64,000 nt of DNA from Microbacterium sp. MPKO10 (GTDB taxonomy: Bacteria; Actinomycetota; Actinomycetes; Actinomycetales; Microbacteriaceae): positions 186,001 to 250,000 of the forward strand of contig NZ_JAPCHX010000005.1 in NCBI RefSeq assembly GCF_026107415.2, written 5' to 3'. The notes below the pieces were generated by a model. That model did no database searches. It saw only the letters and a list, made by a program, of their open reading frames with translations, and was not told where the DNA came from. Below, in pieces: positions 15,943 to 24,681 of the stretch; the first letter of the stretch is position 1, and each line of letters starts with the position of its first letter. Both the position numbers and the translations under genes were made by a program.

Positions 15943-18660
15943 GTGTCTTCCTTCCTCTATTCCCTGGGCCGTGCCATGCACGGTGCCCGCAAAACCGTCA
16001 TCGGCGTCTGGGTTCTTCTGCTTGCACTGCTCGGTGCTGGTGCTCTGCTGTTCAGCCAGGATATGGACAACAGCATCTCAATTCCAGGCACCGAATCGCA
16101 GGAGGCGCTCGACTCCCTGAGCGCCACATTCCCGCAGGTGAGCGGATCCAGCGCGCAGATCATCGTTGTCGCTCCCGACGGCGGATCGGTAACGGATGCC
16201 GGTGTCGAAGACCCGGTCGAGTCCGCGGTCGATGCGCTCGGCGACATCGACCACGTCGACACGGTGACCTCTCCTTTCGACGACACGGTCTCCGGCAGCA
16301 TCAACGACGACGGAAACGCCGCGTTGATCCAGGTTCAACTGGACGGCAGCACGTTCGAGATTCCCGAATCCACAAAAACTAGCCTTGAGGATGCTGTCAG
16401 CGACCTGCAGTCCGATCTGCCCAGTGGTGCTGTCGCCTCGCTCGGCGGTGAGCTGTTCAGCCAGGAGATGCCGACGCTCAGCATCGTCGAAGGCCTCGGT
16501 GTGGCCGTCGCGCTCGTCGTGCTGATCGTGACCTTCGGCTCGTTCCTGGCCGCCGGGATGCCGCTGATTACGGCGATCGTCGGCGTCGGAGCATCCATGT
16601 CTCTGATCCTCGGCGCCACAGCGTTCACCTCGATCACCTCCACGACGCCCATGCTGGCGCTCATGCTGGGGCTCGCCGTCGGCATCGACTATGCCCTGTT
16701 CATCATTTCCCGCCACCGAGATCAGCTGCGCGACGGCCTCGATGTCGCGGAGTCCATCTCCCGCGCGGTCGCGACGGCGGGCTCCGCTGTCGTGTTCGCG
16801 GGCCTCACGGTCATCATCGCACTGCTCGGCCTCGGCGTGGCGGGCATCCCGTTCCTCACGGTCATGGGTGTCGCTGCGGCGCTCGGCGTCGGCATCGCCG
16901 TCATCGTCTCTCTCACGCTGCTGCCTGCCCTCCTCGCCGTCTCCGGTGAACGACTGCGCCCGAAGCGCAAGAAGTCCGCACGCGATGACGGTCCCGCCAC
17001 GGCTCGGCCCAACAGATTCTTCCTCGGCTGGGTGCGCACCGTCACGAAACGTCCGCTCATCACGATCATCGCCGTCGTCGGCATCCTGGGCGTTGCATCG
17101 GTTCCCGCGCTCGGACTCAAGCTGGCCCTGCCCGACGCTGGCGGTCTGCCGGAAGACAACTCGGCACGCCAGACGTACGACCTGGTGTCTGAGAACTTCG
17201 GCGAGGGCTACAACGGGATGCTGATCGTCACCGGCCCGATCATCACGAGCACGGATCCGCTGGGGCTCATGGAAGACATCGGCGACGAGATTTCTGAGCT
17301 CGATGGCGTCGCCTCCGTTCCGCTCGCCACGCCCAACGAGACGGCCGATACGGGAATCGTGCAGGTCGTCCCCGAGCACGGCCCCGACTCGGACGAGACG
17401 AAGGCGCTCGTTCACGAGATCCGAGCGCTGCACGATCACTTCCTCGACGAATACGACGTCGACCTGTCGGTGACCGGATTCACCGCCGTCGGCATCGATG
17501 TCTCGGCAAAGCTCGGCCAGGCGCTGCTGCCGTTCGGCCTGCTCGTCGTCGGCCTCTCGCTCGTACTGCTCACGATGGTCTTCCGCTCGGTTGCCGTGCC
17601 CATCAAGGCGACGCTCGGGTACCTCCTCTCCGTCGGCGCGTCCTTCGGCGCCGTGACACTGGTGTTCGGTGACGGCGTGTTCGCCGAGGCTCTCGGCGTC
17701 GCCCGGACGGGGCCGGTCATCAGCTTCCTCCCGATCATCCTCATGGGCGTGCTCTTCGGGCTCGCGATGGACTACGAGGTGTTCCTCGTCTCGCGCATCC
17801 GTGAGGACTACGTGCATGGCAAGAGCGCCCGCCGGGCGATCGAGACGGGCTTCACCTCGTCGGCGAAGGTCGTCACGGCGGCGGGTGTCATCATGATCGC
17901 CGTGTTCGCGGCATTCGTGCCCAGTGAAGACGTCAATCTGAAGCCGATCGCCCTGGGGCTAGCCGTCGGTGTCTTCGTCGACGCGTTCATCGTGCGCATG
18001 ACGCTTGTGCCCGCCGTGCTCGCACTTCTGGGCGACAAGGCGTGGTGGATGCCTCGGTGGCTCGACCGCGTACTGCCGTCGTTCGACGTCGAAGGCGAAG
18101 GGCTCGCGCGTGAGCTCGAGCTTGCCGAGTGGCCGGCTCCCGACGCCGACCTCGCTGTCGCGGCAGACGATCTTTCGCTCACCGTCAAGGGCGAAGAGAT
18201 TCTGCGGCCCACCAGCATGCGCATCGCCTCCGGCACGGTTCACGCCGTCCGCGGCGACAGCGCACGTGCCGTCACGGCAACGCTGCTCGCGATCACCGGT
18301 CGCCTGCCAAACGCGTCCGGAACGATCAAGGTGAACAGCCTCGTGATCCCGTCACGTGCATCGGCGGTGCGCCGCACGGCCGGATACATCTCTCTCAGCG
18401 CCTCGGCGCAGCCGATCACCGATGTGCAGACCGCCCTGGCCGAGAAGCCGCGGCTGATCGCCATCGACGGTTTCGACCACGTGACCGAGCCTGCCCAACG
18501 CGAACGGCTTATCGCACAGATCGCGAACGCACGGTCGGGCCGAGATGCGCCGACCATCGTGCTGGGCTGCGGCGCAGCATCCGATCTCGATTTCATCGAC
18601 GACGACACCTGCGTCGACGACCTTTCCTCTCGCTCTCTCGTCTCGGAGGCATCCGTATGA
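15943..18660 (+). CDS. MMPL-family transporter with a C-terminal degenerate ABC-ATPase-like domain
   Basis: A 905-residue RND/MMPL exporter. The GTG at 15943 has GGAG four bases upstream; the frame is open to 15874 but that start would lie before the operators. Two similar halves each have one helix, an extracytoplasmic domain and a helix bundle; LAVGIDYALFIISRHRDQL and LFGLAMDYEVFLVSRIRED are the paired GxDY(A/E) proton-relay motifs. After the last membrane helix (about residue 727 onward) come about 170 residues resembling an ABC nucleotide-binding domain, but with a ruined P-loop (RGDSARAVTATLLAI) and no LSGGQ. It overlaps the YhgE-like gene by ATGA. The substrate is unknown; lipids or drugs are typical for the family. 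Confidence 0.9.
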   Translation: MSSFLYSLGRAMHGARKTVIGVWVLLLALLGAGALLFSQDMDNSISIPGTESQEALDSLSATFPQVSGSSAQIIVVAPDGGSVTDAGVEDPVESAVDALGDIDHVDTVTSPFDDTVSGSINDDGNAALIQVQLDGSTFEIPESTKTSLEDAVSDLQSDLPSGAVASLGGELFSQEMPTLSIVEGLGVAVALVVLIVTFGSFLAAGMPLITAIVGVGASMSLILGATAFTSITSTTPMLALMLGLAVGIDYALFIISRHRDQLRDGLDVAESISRAVATAGSAVVFAGLTVIIALLGLGVAGIPFLTVMGVAAALGVGIAVIVSLTLLPALLAVSGERLRPKRKKSARDDGPATARPNRFFLGWVRTVTKRPLITIIAVVGILGVASVPALGLKLALPDAGGLPEDNSARQTYDLVSENFGEGYNGMLIVTGPIITSTDPLGLMEDIGDEISELDGVASVPLATPNETADTGIVQVVPEHGPDSDETKALVHEIRALHDHFLDEYDVDLSVTGFTAVGIDVSAKLGQALLPFGLLVVGLSLVLLTMVFRSVAVPIKATLGYLLSVGASFGAVTLVFGDGVFAEALGVARTGPVISFLPIILMGVLFGLAMDYEVFLVSRIREDYVHGKSARRAIETGFTSSAKVVTAAGVIMIAVFAAFVPSEDVNLKPIALGLAVGVFVDAFIVRMTLVPAVLALLGDKAWWMPRWLDRVLPSFDVEGEGLARELELAEWPAPDADLAVAADDLSLTVKGEEILRPTSMRIASGTVHAVRGDSARAVTATLLAITGRLPNASGTIKVNSLVIPSRASAVRRTAGYISLSASAQPITDVQTALAEKPRLIAIDGFDHVTEPAQRERLIAQIANARSGRDAPTIVLGCGAASDLDFIDDDTCVDDLSSRSLVSEASV

Positions 18661-20813
18661 GCAACCCCTTCTCGACAATCGAACGCACTGACGGATCGAA
18701 ACGTGTGCGGCCCCTGACGCTTGTGGGTCTGCTGCTCGTGCCGTTCATGATCGCCGGTCTTCTCGTCTGGGCGCTGTGGAACCCGAGCGACCGCCTCGAC
18801 TCGGTCAAGGCGGCGATCGTCAACAACGATGAGCCTGTCGAGGTGAACGGTCAGACCGTTCCGCTGGGGCGTCAGTTGGGTGCCGGCCTCGTCGGAAGCG
18901 ACGATGAAGACACCAACTACACGTGGGAGGTCACGGACGCCGATGGCGCGAGTGACGGCCTGAAGGACGGGACGTACGCGGCGGTCGTCACGATTCCCGA
19001 GAACTTCTCTGAGGCGGCGACGTCAACAGCGGGGGATGCTGACAAAGCTGAGCAGGCCGTGATCGATGTCACGACGAGCGACAAAGCGCGACTCATCGAC
19101 GATGCGATCAGCCAGGCTGTCACGACGACGGCAGCAGATGTTCTCGGCACGAACCTGACGACGAACTATCTCGACAACGTCTTCCTTGGCTTCAACACGC
19201 TGCACGACCAGCTGGGAACGGCGGCCGATGGTGCCAGTGACCTTGCCGACGGGACGACGGAGCTGTCGGACGGCATGAGTCAGGCGGCGGACGGCGCGAG
19301 TGAGCTTGCAGACAACTCGGACGATCTCGTGACGGGGGCCGAGGGCCTTGCCGATGGCGCATCGGGGATCGCGGATGGCGCGAGCGATCTGTCCTCGGGG
19401 GCCAGTGATCTTGCCGACGGCGCAGCTCAGTCTGCGGAGGGCGCGGCGGGACTTGCCAACGGTGCGAGCGGTCTGAGTGCCGGCTTGCAAGGCCTCGTTG
19501 ATGGACTCAACGCGCTGAAGGCACAGAGCGCTGAGCTCCCCGGACAGACACAAGACCTGGCCGATGGCGCCAATGCTATGTCGGCTGGAGTCAACGAAGT
19601 CACATCGATGCTGACCGATCAAATGGCTCCCCTCGCTACGAAATGTACAGACGGGGATGCTGAGGCATGCCAGACGCTTGCAGCGACGGTCACCGCCACG
19701 GCGACCGCGGACGAAGACGGAAGCGGCACCGCTGATGTGACAGAACTCGGTTCTGCCGCCACTCAGATCTCTGGTGGCCTGACGAAGTTCAACGACAACA
19801 TCGGAGATCTCACCGGTGGAATTACGAAGCTGGCAGACGGCGCCGCCGCCTCGCAGTCGGGCGCCAGCAAGCTCTCGTCCGGTGCCACGAGCCTGTCTGC
19901 CGGCCTTGAGAAACTCTCGGGCGGCGCCTCACAACTTGCGGGCGGTGCCGGCCAGCTCGGCTCCGGCGCAGAACAGCTCTCGACCGGTGCCACCCAGTAC
20001 GCGACGGGTATCGAGCAGTACACCGGCGGCGTCGTCTCACTGAGCGAGGCGATGACGAAGCTCGGCGACGGCACGGCCGAACTGAGCGATGGCGCGGGCT
20101 CCCTCGCCGACGGGCTTGACCAAGCCGTCGATCAGATCCCCAACTACAGCGACTCAGAACGCAGCTCGCTCGCCGACGTGGTTGCCGACCCGGTCTCCAC
20201 AGACGACAGCGAGAACGCCGGATTCTCCTTCGGCTCCGGCGGCGTTCCGCTCTACGCGGTGATCGCCCTGTGGCTCGGTGCTCTCGCCACGTTCTTCCTG
20301 CTGCGCGCAACTCCGCGCTCGGCCCTCGGATCCACGCGCTCGTCGTTCGCCCTCATGCTGCGCTCGGCACTGCCGGGACTCATCCTCGGTGTCGTACAGG
20401 GCGTCCTCGTCTCGATCGTCGTCAGCATCGCACAGGGATTGAGCGTCACCGAGGGTCTCGGCTTCGCCGGCATAGCCGCACTCATCGGAGCATCCTTTGC
20501 CGCCGTCAACCAGTCGCTGGTCGCCGTACTCGGCGGAACCGGACGCTTCCTCTCGATGATCGTCGGCGTACTCGCCCTCGCCACGGGGGTCATCTCGACA
20601 GTTCCCGGCATGCTCGATCAGATATTCGGGATGCTGCCGGTCAGCCCAGCACGAGATGCACTGAGCGCCATGCTCATCGGCACTCCGGGAATGGGCGCGG
20701 CGATCGTGGCCCTCGCGGTCTGGCTGCTCGGCAGCGTCGCGATCACGACGCTCAGCATCGCACTGAAACGCACAGTCTCGGCCCGAAGGCTCGTGGCCGC
20801 TGCACCGGCCTGA
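18657..20813 (+). CDS. YhgE/Pip-family membrane protein
   Basis: A 718-residue protein starting at an ATG that overlaps the MMPL stop (ATGA). A single helix near residues 20-42 is followed by a YhgE/Pip N-terminal domain, then a long extracytoplasmic region (about 180-480) built of repeated short units such as L-A-D-G-A-S-E-L-A/S, which should form coiled or helical rods. The C terminus holds about six helices of the ABC-2-permease-like type. Homologues include the phage-infection protein Pip and YhgE/EsaA-like proteins. With the TetR and MMPL genes it forms a three-gene regulated export unit. A strong terminator follows. Confidence 0.88.
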   Translation: MSNPFSTIERTDGSKRVRPLTLVGLLLVPFMIAGLLVWALWNPSDRLDSVKAAIVNNDEPVEVNGQTVPLGRQLGAGLVGSDDEDTNYTWEVTDADGASDGLKDGTYAAVVTIPENFSEAATSTAGDADKAEQAVIDVTTSDKARLIDDAISQAVTTTAADVLGTNLTTNYLDNVFLGFNTLHDQLGTAADGASDLADGTTELSDGMSQAADGASELADNSDDLVTGAEGLADGASGIADGASDLSSGASDLADGAAQSAEGAAGLANGASGLSAGLQGLVDGLNALKAQSAELPGQTQDLADGANAMSAGVNEVTSMLTDQMAPLATKCTDGDAEACQTLAATVTATATADEDGSGTADVTELGSAATQISGGLTKFNDNIGDLTGGITKLADGAAASQSGASKLSSGATSLSAGLEKLSGGASQLAGGAGQLGSGAEQLSTGATQYATGIEQYTGGVVSLSEAMTKLGDGTAELSDGAGSLADGLDQAVDQIPNYSDSERSSLADVVADPVSTDDSENAGFSFGSGGVPLYAVIALWLGALATFFLLRATPRSALGSTRSSFALMLRSALPGLILGVVQGVLVSIVVSIAQGLSVTEGLGFAGIAALIGASFAAVNQSLVAVLGGTGRFLSMIVGVLALATGVISTVPGMLDQIFGMLPVSPARDALSAMLIGTPGMGAAIVALAVWLLGSVAITTLSIALKRTVSARRLVAAAPA

Positions 20814-20868
20814 TGGCAGCGCCACGCCCACACTCGGCTGTGATTCCGTGTGGCATCAGGCATGACAA

Positions 20869-20906
20869 AGGGCCCGGCTCCGGTAAACAATACCGGGCCG
20901 GGCCCT
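20869..20906. terminator. Strong bidirectional terminator
   Basis: AGGGCCCGGC (20869-20878) pairs with GCCGGGCCCT (20897-20906), and an inner CCGGTA/TACCGG (20880-20885/20891-20896) extends the stem to 16 bp with one bulged T. It lies between the convergent YhgE-like gene and the end of the type VII locus. Confidence 0.85.
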
Positions 20907-20951
20907 GGCAGTTCAGGTTTCGGCTGAACCGAGGATTCGACTAATGCCGAA

Positions 20952-21230
20952 TCAAATTCCGGTGGCGTCGAAGTCGCCGACGCTGCTGGACTTCTGACGC
21001 AGCGACGTCCCCATCTCATTGATGCCGTTGATCGCCTGGTCAATACCGGAGTTCAGCTCACGGTAGCCCTCACCGAAACGCTCCGATGCGACCTCGGTGA
21101 CGAAGCCCTCTCCGAGAAGGTCCTCGACCTTGCCCAGAAGCGTCGTCAGCTCACCTCGGAGGTTCTCTGCGCCCGTGTCGAGTGCGCCGGCCGTAGCCTC
21201 AACCTGTTCGTGACTAAAGTGAAAAGCCAT
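20952..21230 (-). CDS. WXG100-size protein, paralog B (type VII substrate-like)
   Basis: A 92-residue, almost entirely helical protein of ESAT-6/WXG100 size: two helices with a turn near residues 40-44. The turn has GEGF where the canonical W-X-G would be, so the tryptophan is replaced. Residues 42-57 are identical to residues 43-58 of the second paralog at 25052-25339 (GFVTEVASERFGEGYR), showing duplication. It is the last gene of the type VII cluster and lies 93 bp after its neighbour with its own upstream inverted repeat (21299-21314). It is probably a secreted dimerising partner; the absence of W makes this an inference. Confidence 0.75.
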   Translation of the reverse strand: MAFHFSHEQVEATAGALDTGAENLRGELTTLLGKVEDLLGEGFVTEVASERFGEGYRELNSGIDQAINGINEMGTSLRQKSSSVGDFDATGI

Positions 21231-21298
21231 TCTGGCAACTCCTTCTCGTTATTTTCAACGTCTGGCACCCAGTTAACCGTGCGGGCGCAATCCTGCCA

Positions 21299-21314
21299 AT
21301 GGGGAGGAGTCCCC
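21299..21314. promoter_or_regulatory. Inverted repeat upstream of WXG100 paralog B
   Basis: On the minus strand this reads GGGGACTCCTCCCCAT, with TGGGGA/TCCCCA arms, 69 bases before the start codon. The same element (GGGGA-N-T-NN-TCCCCAT) lies 74 bases before paralog A. It is a candidate operator or activator site. Confidence 0.55.
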
Positions 21315-21323
21315 ACATGCGGC

Positions 21324-22178
21324 CTAATCTAAGGGTCTGACGATCTCGCGCAGCATCGAAACTGCCGCTTCGGTCGTAATTTGTCCGCTGTCATGCAGCT
21401 GTCTCACGCCCTCGCTCGTGCGGCGGCGAAGATCGTCTACATCGAGGCTGTCTCGCTTACTCAAAATCTTCACAATGTGCTCGCCGAGCGCGGCATCGAA
21501 TTCCCGACCTTCAGGCGTATCACCGTGTAACGCCTGGATCAGAGTCTGTCGTTTCCTCGTCCACAAGAAAAGGGCGATGTATCCCACAGCGGTGACTGCA
21601 GCGCAGACAACTCCAACGGTTGCTCCAGGCACGAACCAGTAACCGTAGTTCGAAACATGAATGCTCAGCATCACAGCACCAAGCGCGTACAGCAGCCCGT
21701 AGACGATGAACAAACCCGCTGCGTAGGGAAGGGAGCGAGGCGCGCTCCGCTTTTCGACAACACCGTTCGCGAGCAGCGATGCAATACCGAGAAGTCCGAT
21801 GATCACCGTCGGCACTCCGATGTCGAGAAAATAGTCGTCGAGATCGCTCACGGAGCTCGGAAGGAAAAACACCCCGACGGCGACTGTGAACAGGATCATG
21901 ACGGTCACCAAGGCGATCTTCTTCGGCCTATTCGCGTCTTTGCGCGCAATCGACATTCGACGATCGAGGTCGCCCTGAAGAACGTTGATAATTTTGCGCT
22001 CCGACTTGCCAGCAACGGGTGCCCGAAGCGCTGTGAGAAGTTGGGTTGGAGATGACCACGACGGCATGGCCTGCGCGTATCCGAGGGCGATTCCGTCGCT
22101 ATCCAACGTCGACGCAACGTTCGCGGACCCCGGAACCTGCCGAAGAATCTCCTGCCAATCTGAACGGACGTCGTTCAT
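21324..22178 (-). CDS. Membrane protein of unknown function in the type VII cluster
   Basis: A 284-residue protein. Residues 1-85 are soluble, with a conserved-looking aromatic patch (AMPSWSSPTQLLTAL). About four hydrophobic segments span residues 88-210, and a cytoplasmic helical tail covers about 210-284 (HIVKILSKRDSLDVDDLRRR). I do not recognise the family. It starts nine bases after the 195-residue gene and is followed by WXG100 paralog B. Possible roles are a secretion-channel accessory or an immunity-like membrane protein; the sequence does not decide. Confidence 0.75.
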   Translation of the reverse strand: MNDVRSDWQEILRQVPGSANVASTLDSDGIALGYAQAMPSWSSPTQLLTALRAPVAGKSERKIINVLQGDLDRRMSIARKDANRPKKIALVTVMILFTVAVGVFFLPSSVSDLDDYFLDIGVPTVIIGLLGIASLLANGVVEKRSAPRSLPYAAGLFIVYGLLYALGAVMLSIHVSNYGYWFVPGATVGVVCAAVTAVGYIALFLWTRKRQTLIQALHGDTPEGREFDAALGEHIVKILSKRDSLDVDDLRRRTSEGVRQLHDSGQITTEAAVSMLREIVRPLD

Positions 22179-22187
22179 AAGCTCCTT

Positions 22188-22775
22188 CTAATCGGCGGCC
22201 AGACTACCAGCTAGCGCTACGGCGTCGTCGAAAACCACACCAATCATGTGAGCACGCAGATCAACGATATCCACGATAACCAGCACATCATCTTCGACTC
22301 GTGCGAGTCGCAGGCTTCCAGCGACTTTCGCCTCGTCCCCCTCAACCTTGAGGGGGATCGTGTGAGCCACGCTCACAATACGTTTGTCTGAGACTGACTC
22401 GTGTTCGACAACCTGGGGCGCAGAGTACTCACGAGCATCACCGATCAACAGTTCCTCGACAGACGAGACCCCGTCATATTCCATGACGTAGCTGTGCGCG
22501 ACCGTCTCCGTCCCGAACTCGCGGGGAAAGTACCAGAACTTGCGCGAGGCCAGCCGATGGCCGACCTGCACGACGACACGTGCCGCTCGCTCTGTATGAT
22601 CGCGCAACTCGTCTTCCCCAGGAAGCCCGTCAGTCGCTTGAAACGTAATCCCGTTCACCCATTGTTCGGCTGTACGAAATGGGCCGAAAGGAAACTGCAC
22701 GGGGACTTCGATCCACGCGTCGTCATCAAAGTCGCTGAGAGATTCGCTCTCGGTCGTCATGATCTCTGTACCCAT
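22188..22775 (-). CDS. Hypothetical protein of the type VII cluster
   Basis: A 195-residue soluble protein with no signal peptide or membrane segment. It is acidic and alternates strands and helices (for example VSVAHTIPLKVEGDEAKVAG and VLVIVDIVDLRAHMIGVVFD). I do not recognise the family. It overlaps the end of the 224-residue gene by 19 bp, and the next gene starts nine bases after its stop, so it is in the operon. Functionally it could be a substrate-specific chaperone, but this is speculation from size and position only. Confidence 0.75.
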   Translation of the reverse strand: MGTEIMTTESESLSDFDDDAWIEVPVQFPFGPFRTAEQWVNGITFQATDGLPGEDELRDHTERAARVVVQVGHRLASRKFWYFPREFGTETVAHSYVMEYDGVSSVEELLIGDAREYSAPQVVEHESVSDKRIVSVAHTIPLKVEGDEAKVAGSLRLARVEDDVLVIVDIVDLRAHMIGVVFDDAVALAGSLAAD

Positions 22776-23431
22776 CTGAACGTACCGGCAATGGCATCGA
22801 AAAGTTCGCTGACGATGCCAATAAGCTCGCTCTTCTCTTCTCCAGGCGGCACGAGCAAGGTCGCACTCAGCATCAGCGGCGCACGCCCTGTAGCCTTTGG
22901 TGCTTCAAAGAGGTGGTGAATAGTCAGAGCACCGACCCCGAAATCACCCTCGGACGACGTCGACTGCTGCTCCTCCCACCGCCAGATGGCAAGTCCGTTC
23001 TCTGAACTCTCCTCAAGCTCAAAGCGCTTTGTCAATCGATTTCGAAAATCGTCAAGTTGATGCGCACCGCTGATCGGTGCGGGCAGGACCACCATGGACG
23101 CCGGAAGGAAAGTGCCCTCGACTGGTTTGATCGGAAGATGAATCGAGGAGGCGCGACGCTTTTTCATATCCACGAACAGCCGGTGCGTCAGCGCCCGGTA
23201 ATACATGTAGTCTTTTGCCTGTCCGCGCGGCTGAAACACCTGCTTGAGGCTGTCGACGAATGTCCTCTCCGCTTCCGCGTCGACGGCAAAGCGCTTCCAA
23301 CCCGGCGGAAAGAGCAGCGAGTACGTTATAGTCGAGCGACGTTTCTCGGGGACGTCGTTCTTCAGTTCGGTTCTCAGGTCAGTGTCTGCGCCGCCCTCAC
23401 GGTGCGCCGCATGCCCATCAGTATCCGGCAT
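22757..23431 (-). CDS. Hypothetical protein of the type VII cluster
   Basis: A 224-residue soluble protein; from about residue 35 it has a mixed alpha/beta domain beginning YSLLFPPGWKRFAVD. The PPGW motif recurs in actinobacterial proteins encoded beside type VII substrates, but I cannot name the family. It starts inside the end of the 411-residue gene (14-bp overlap) and overlaps the next gene by 19 bp, so translation is probably coupled. No signal peptide, so a cytoplasmic role is likely. Confidence 0.75.
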   Translation of the reverse strand: MPDTDGHAAHREGGADTDLRTELKNDVPEKRRSTITYSLLFPPGWKRFAVDAEAERTFVDSLKQVFQPRGQAKDYMYYRALTHRLFVDMKKRRASSIHLPIKPVEGTFLPASMVVLPAPISGAHQLDDFRNRLTKRFELEESSENGLAIWRWEEQQSTSSEGDFGVGALTIHHLFEAPKATGRAPLMLSATLLVPPGEEKSELIGIVSELFDAIAGTFRWVQRS

Positions 23432-24653
23432 TGGCTTCGTTATACGGTCTGTTGGTCACATAATTTTCGACGGTGTCTCTGGTGGTGTTGTAGTAGCCGT
23501 TTATCGTCGAGGCATTGTCGATCGCTTCCCCTACGTTTTGCGGGTTGGTCAAGTTGTATACGTGATCGGTCAAGCGGTTCATGGGCGTGGGCGCTACAGG
23601 CACACGGCTTCCCTCGTCTATCACCCCTGTGAGAGGGTTTCGCGTGGGCAACGATCGCGGGCTCGGACCTGCCAGGGTACTGCGCCACGCGCCGCTAGCC
23701 TCTTGAACCGTCTGCCGACCAGAACCTCTGCCGAATGCGCGCATTCCTCCGGTGAAACTCTCACGGCCTGCTCCCCGAGCAGCCGAGTAAGCACTGCGTC
23801 CTCGTCCAAGAACACGGGTCATTCGTCCGAACGGAAGGATTCCGACGGCGCCGACAATGACATCTCCCCATGACCCTTCCCCTTGAGAAAGGTCGTAGAT
23901 ATCGCTGGCCAACTGGACGACCGCGACAACAGTCGTGATAATCAGAATCGCGCCGGCGATCGGGCCTGAGACGAAGAGCGCAACGACAGCCAGGACGATG
24001 CAGATCGCATTCAAGATCTTCATCAGGTCAGCAAACCAGCCGTCGTTGTTGTCGGCCTCGGTGATCGCCGTCTCAATACCGTTGACAGCCTCGTCGTAAC
24101 CTTCTTCCCACGTGGCGAAGTGAGCATCATACTCCGCCCACAATCCGTCAAGCGTCGACCGCGCAGTGCTGAGGGTTGATTCGGCGTCATCGAGGTCACT
24201 CTGCGCCGCGGCTTTCTCAGCATCCGTGGCTTCTTCCTCCCAGAACCACGTCGTGTTGTTGTCAGAGACTGCGCTCTGAGCGTCGCTCTGAGTCTCGACA
24301 GCCGTCGACACGCTCGTCTGAGCGGTCTGGATTTCTTCGATGAGCGGATCCATGTTGCGTTTCGCGGCTCGCAGAACGTCTGCGTACGCAACAAGCGCGT
24401 TGCCCGTCCCGCTGTATCGCGTAGCCGCCTGGCTGAGCTCGCCATGAATCTCGGACGCAGACTCGCGGATCTTATCGACCGCTTCACTAATCTGTGTCGT
24501 TCCCTGGCCAATCTGCTCCAGATAACCCGCCGTCTTCTCCATGCTCTCGCCTAGATCACGCAGATACGCGCCACGCACATCAATCGTGTCAGCGTCGCCC
24601 TCCGAAGGCATGAGCTCATTACCCTTCGGAGAGAGGTTGCCCAAGTAATCCAT
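23418..24653 (-). CDS. Coiled-coil protein with hydrophobic hairpin, putative type VII cargo or scaffold
   Basis: A 411-residue protein. Residues about 25-125 and 140-205 are long amphipathic helices rich in A, E, D, Q and S, like the N-terminal helical domains of long WXG/LXG-type substrates. Two hydrophobic segments (about 212-229 and 231-249) form a hairpin. The C-terminal 140 residues are Gly/Arg/Asn/Pro-rich with no toxin domain that I recognise. There is no Sec signal. Lying between the WXG-like genes and the small hypotheticals, it looks like a secreted effector or structural substrate. The start could be 24653 or an ATG 14 codons later. Confidence 0.75.
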   Translation of the reverse strand: MDYLGNLSPKGNELMPSEGDADTIDVRGAYLRDLGESMEKTAGYLEQIGQGTTQISEAVDKIRESASEIHGELSQAATRYSGTGNALVAYADVLRAAKRNMDPLIEEIQTAQTSVSTAVETQSDAQSAVSDNNTTWFWEEEATDAEKAAAQSDLDDAESTLSTARSTLDGLWAEYDAHFATWEEGYDEAVNGIETAITEADNNDGWFADLMKILNAICIVLAVVALFVSGPIAGAILIITTVVAVVQLASDIYDLSQGEGSWGDVIVGAVGILPFGRMTRVLGRGRSAYSAARGAGRESFTGGMRAFGRGSGRQTVQEASGAWRSTLAGPSPRSLPTRNPLTGVIDEGSRVPVAPTPMNRLTDHVYNLTNPQNVGEAIDNASTINGYYNTTRDTVENYVTNRPYNEANAGY

Positions 24654-24681
24654 GGGGTGAAATCACTTCCTTCGTTCGAGA

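Noticed and set aside
16078-17817. 579-residue open frame opposite the MMPL gene
   Set aside because: Composition is Arg/Asp/Glu/His repetitive, as expected from the complement of a high-GC coding frame; no start signal or family features, and the MMPL motifs are clear.
18129-18656. Long N-terminal extension of the YhgE-like frame
   Set aside because: The open frame continues inside the MMPL gene in another phase, but the residues are Arg-rich shadow; the ATGA overlap at 18657 and the membrane signal show the true start.
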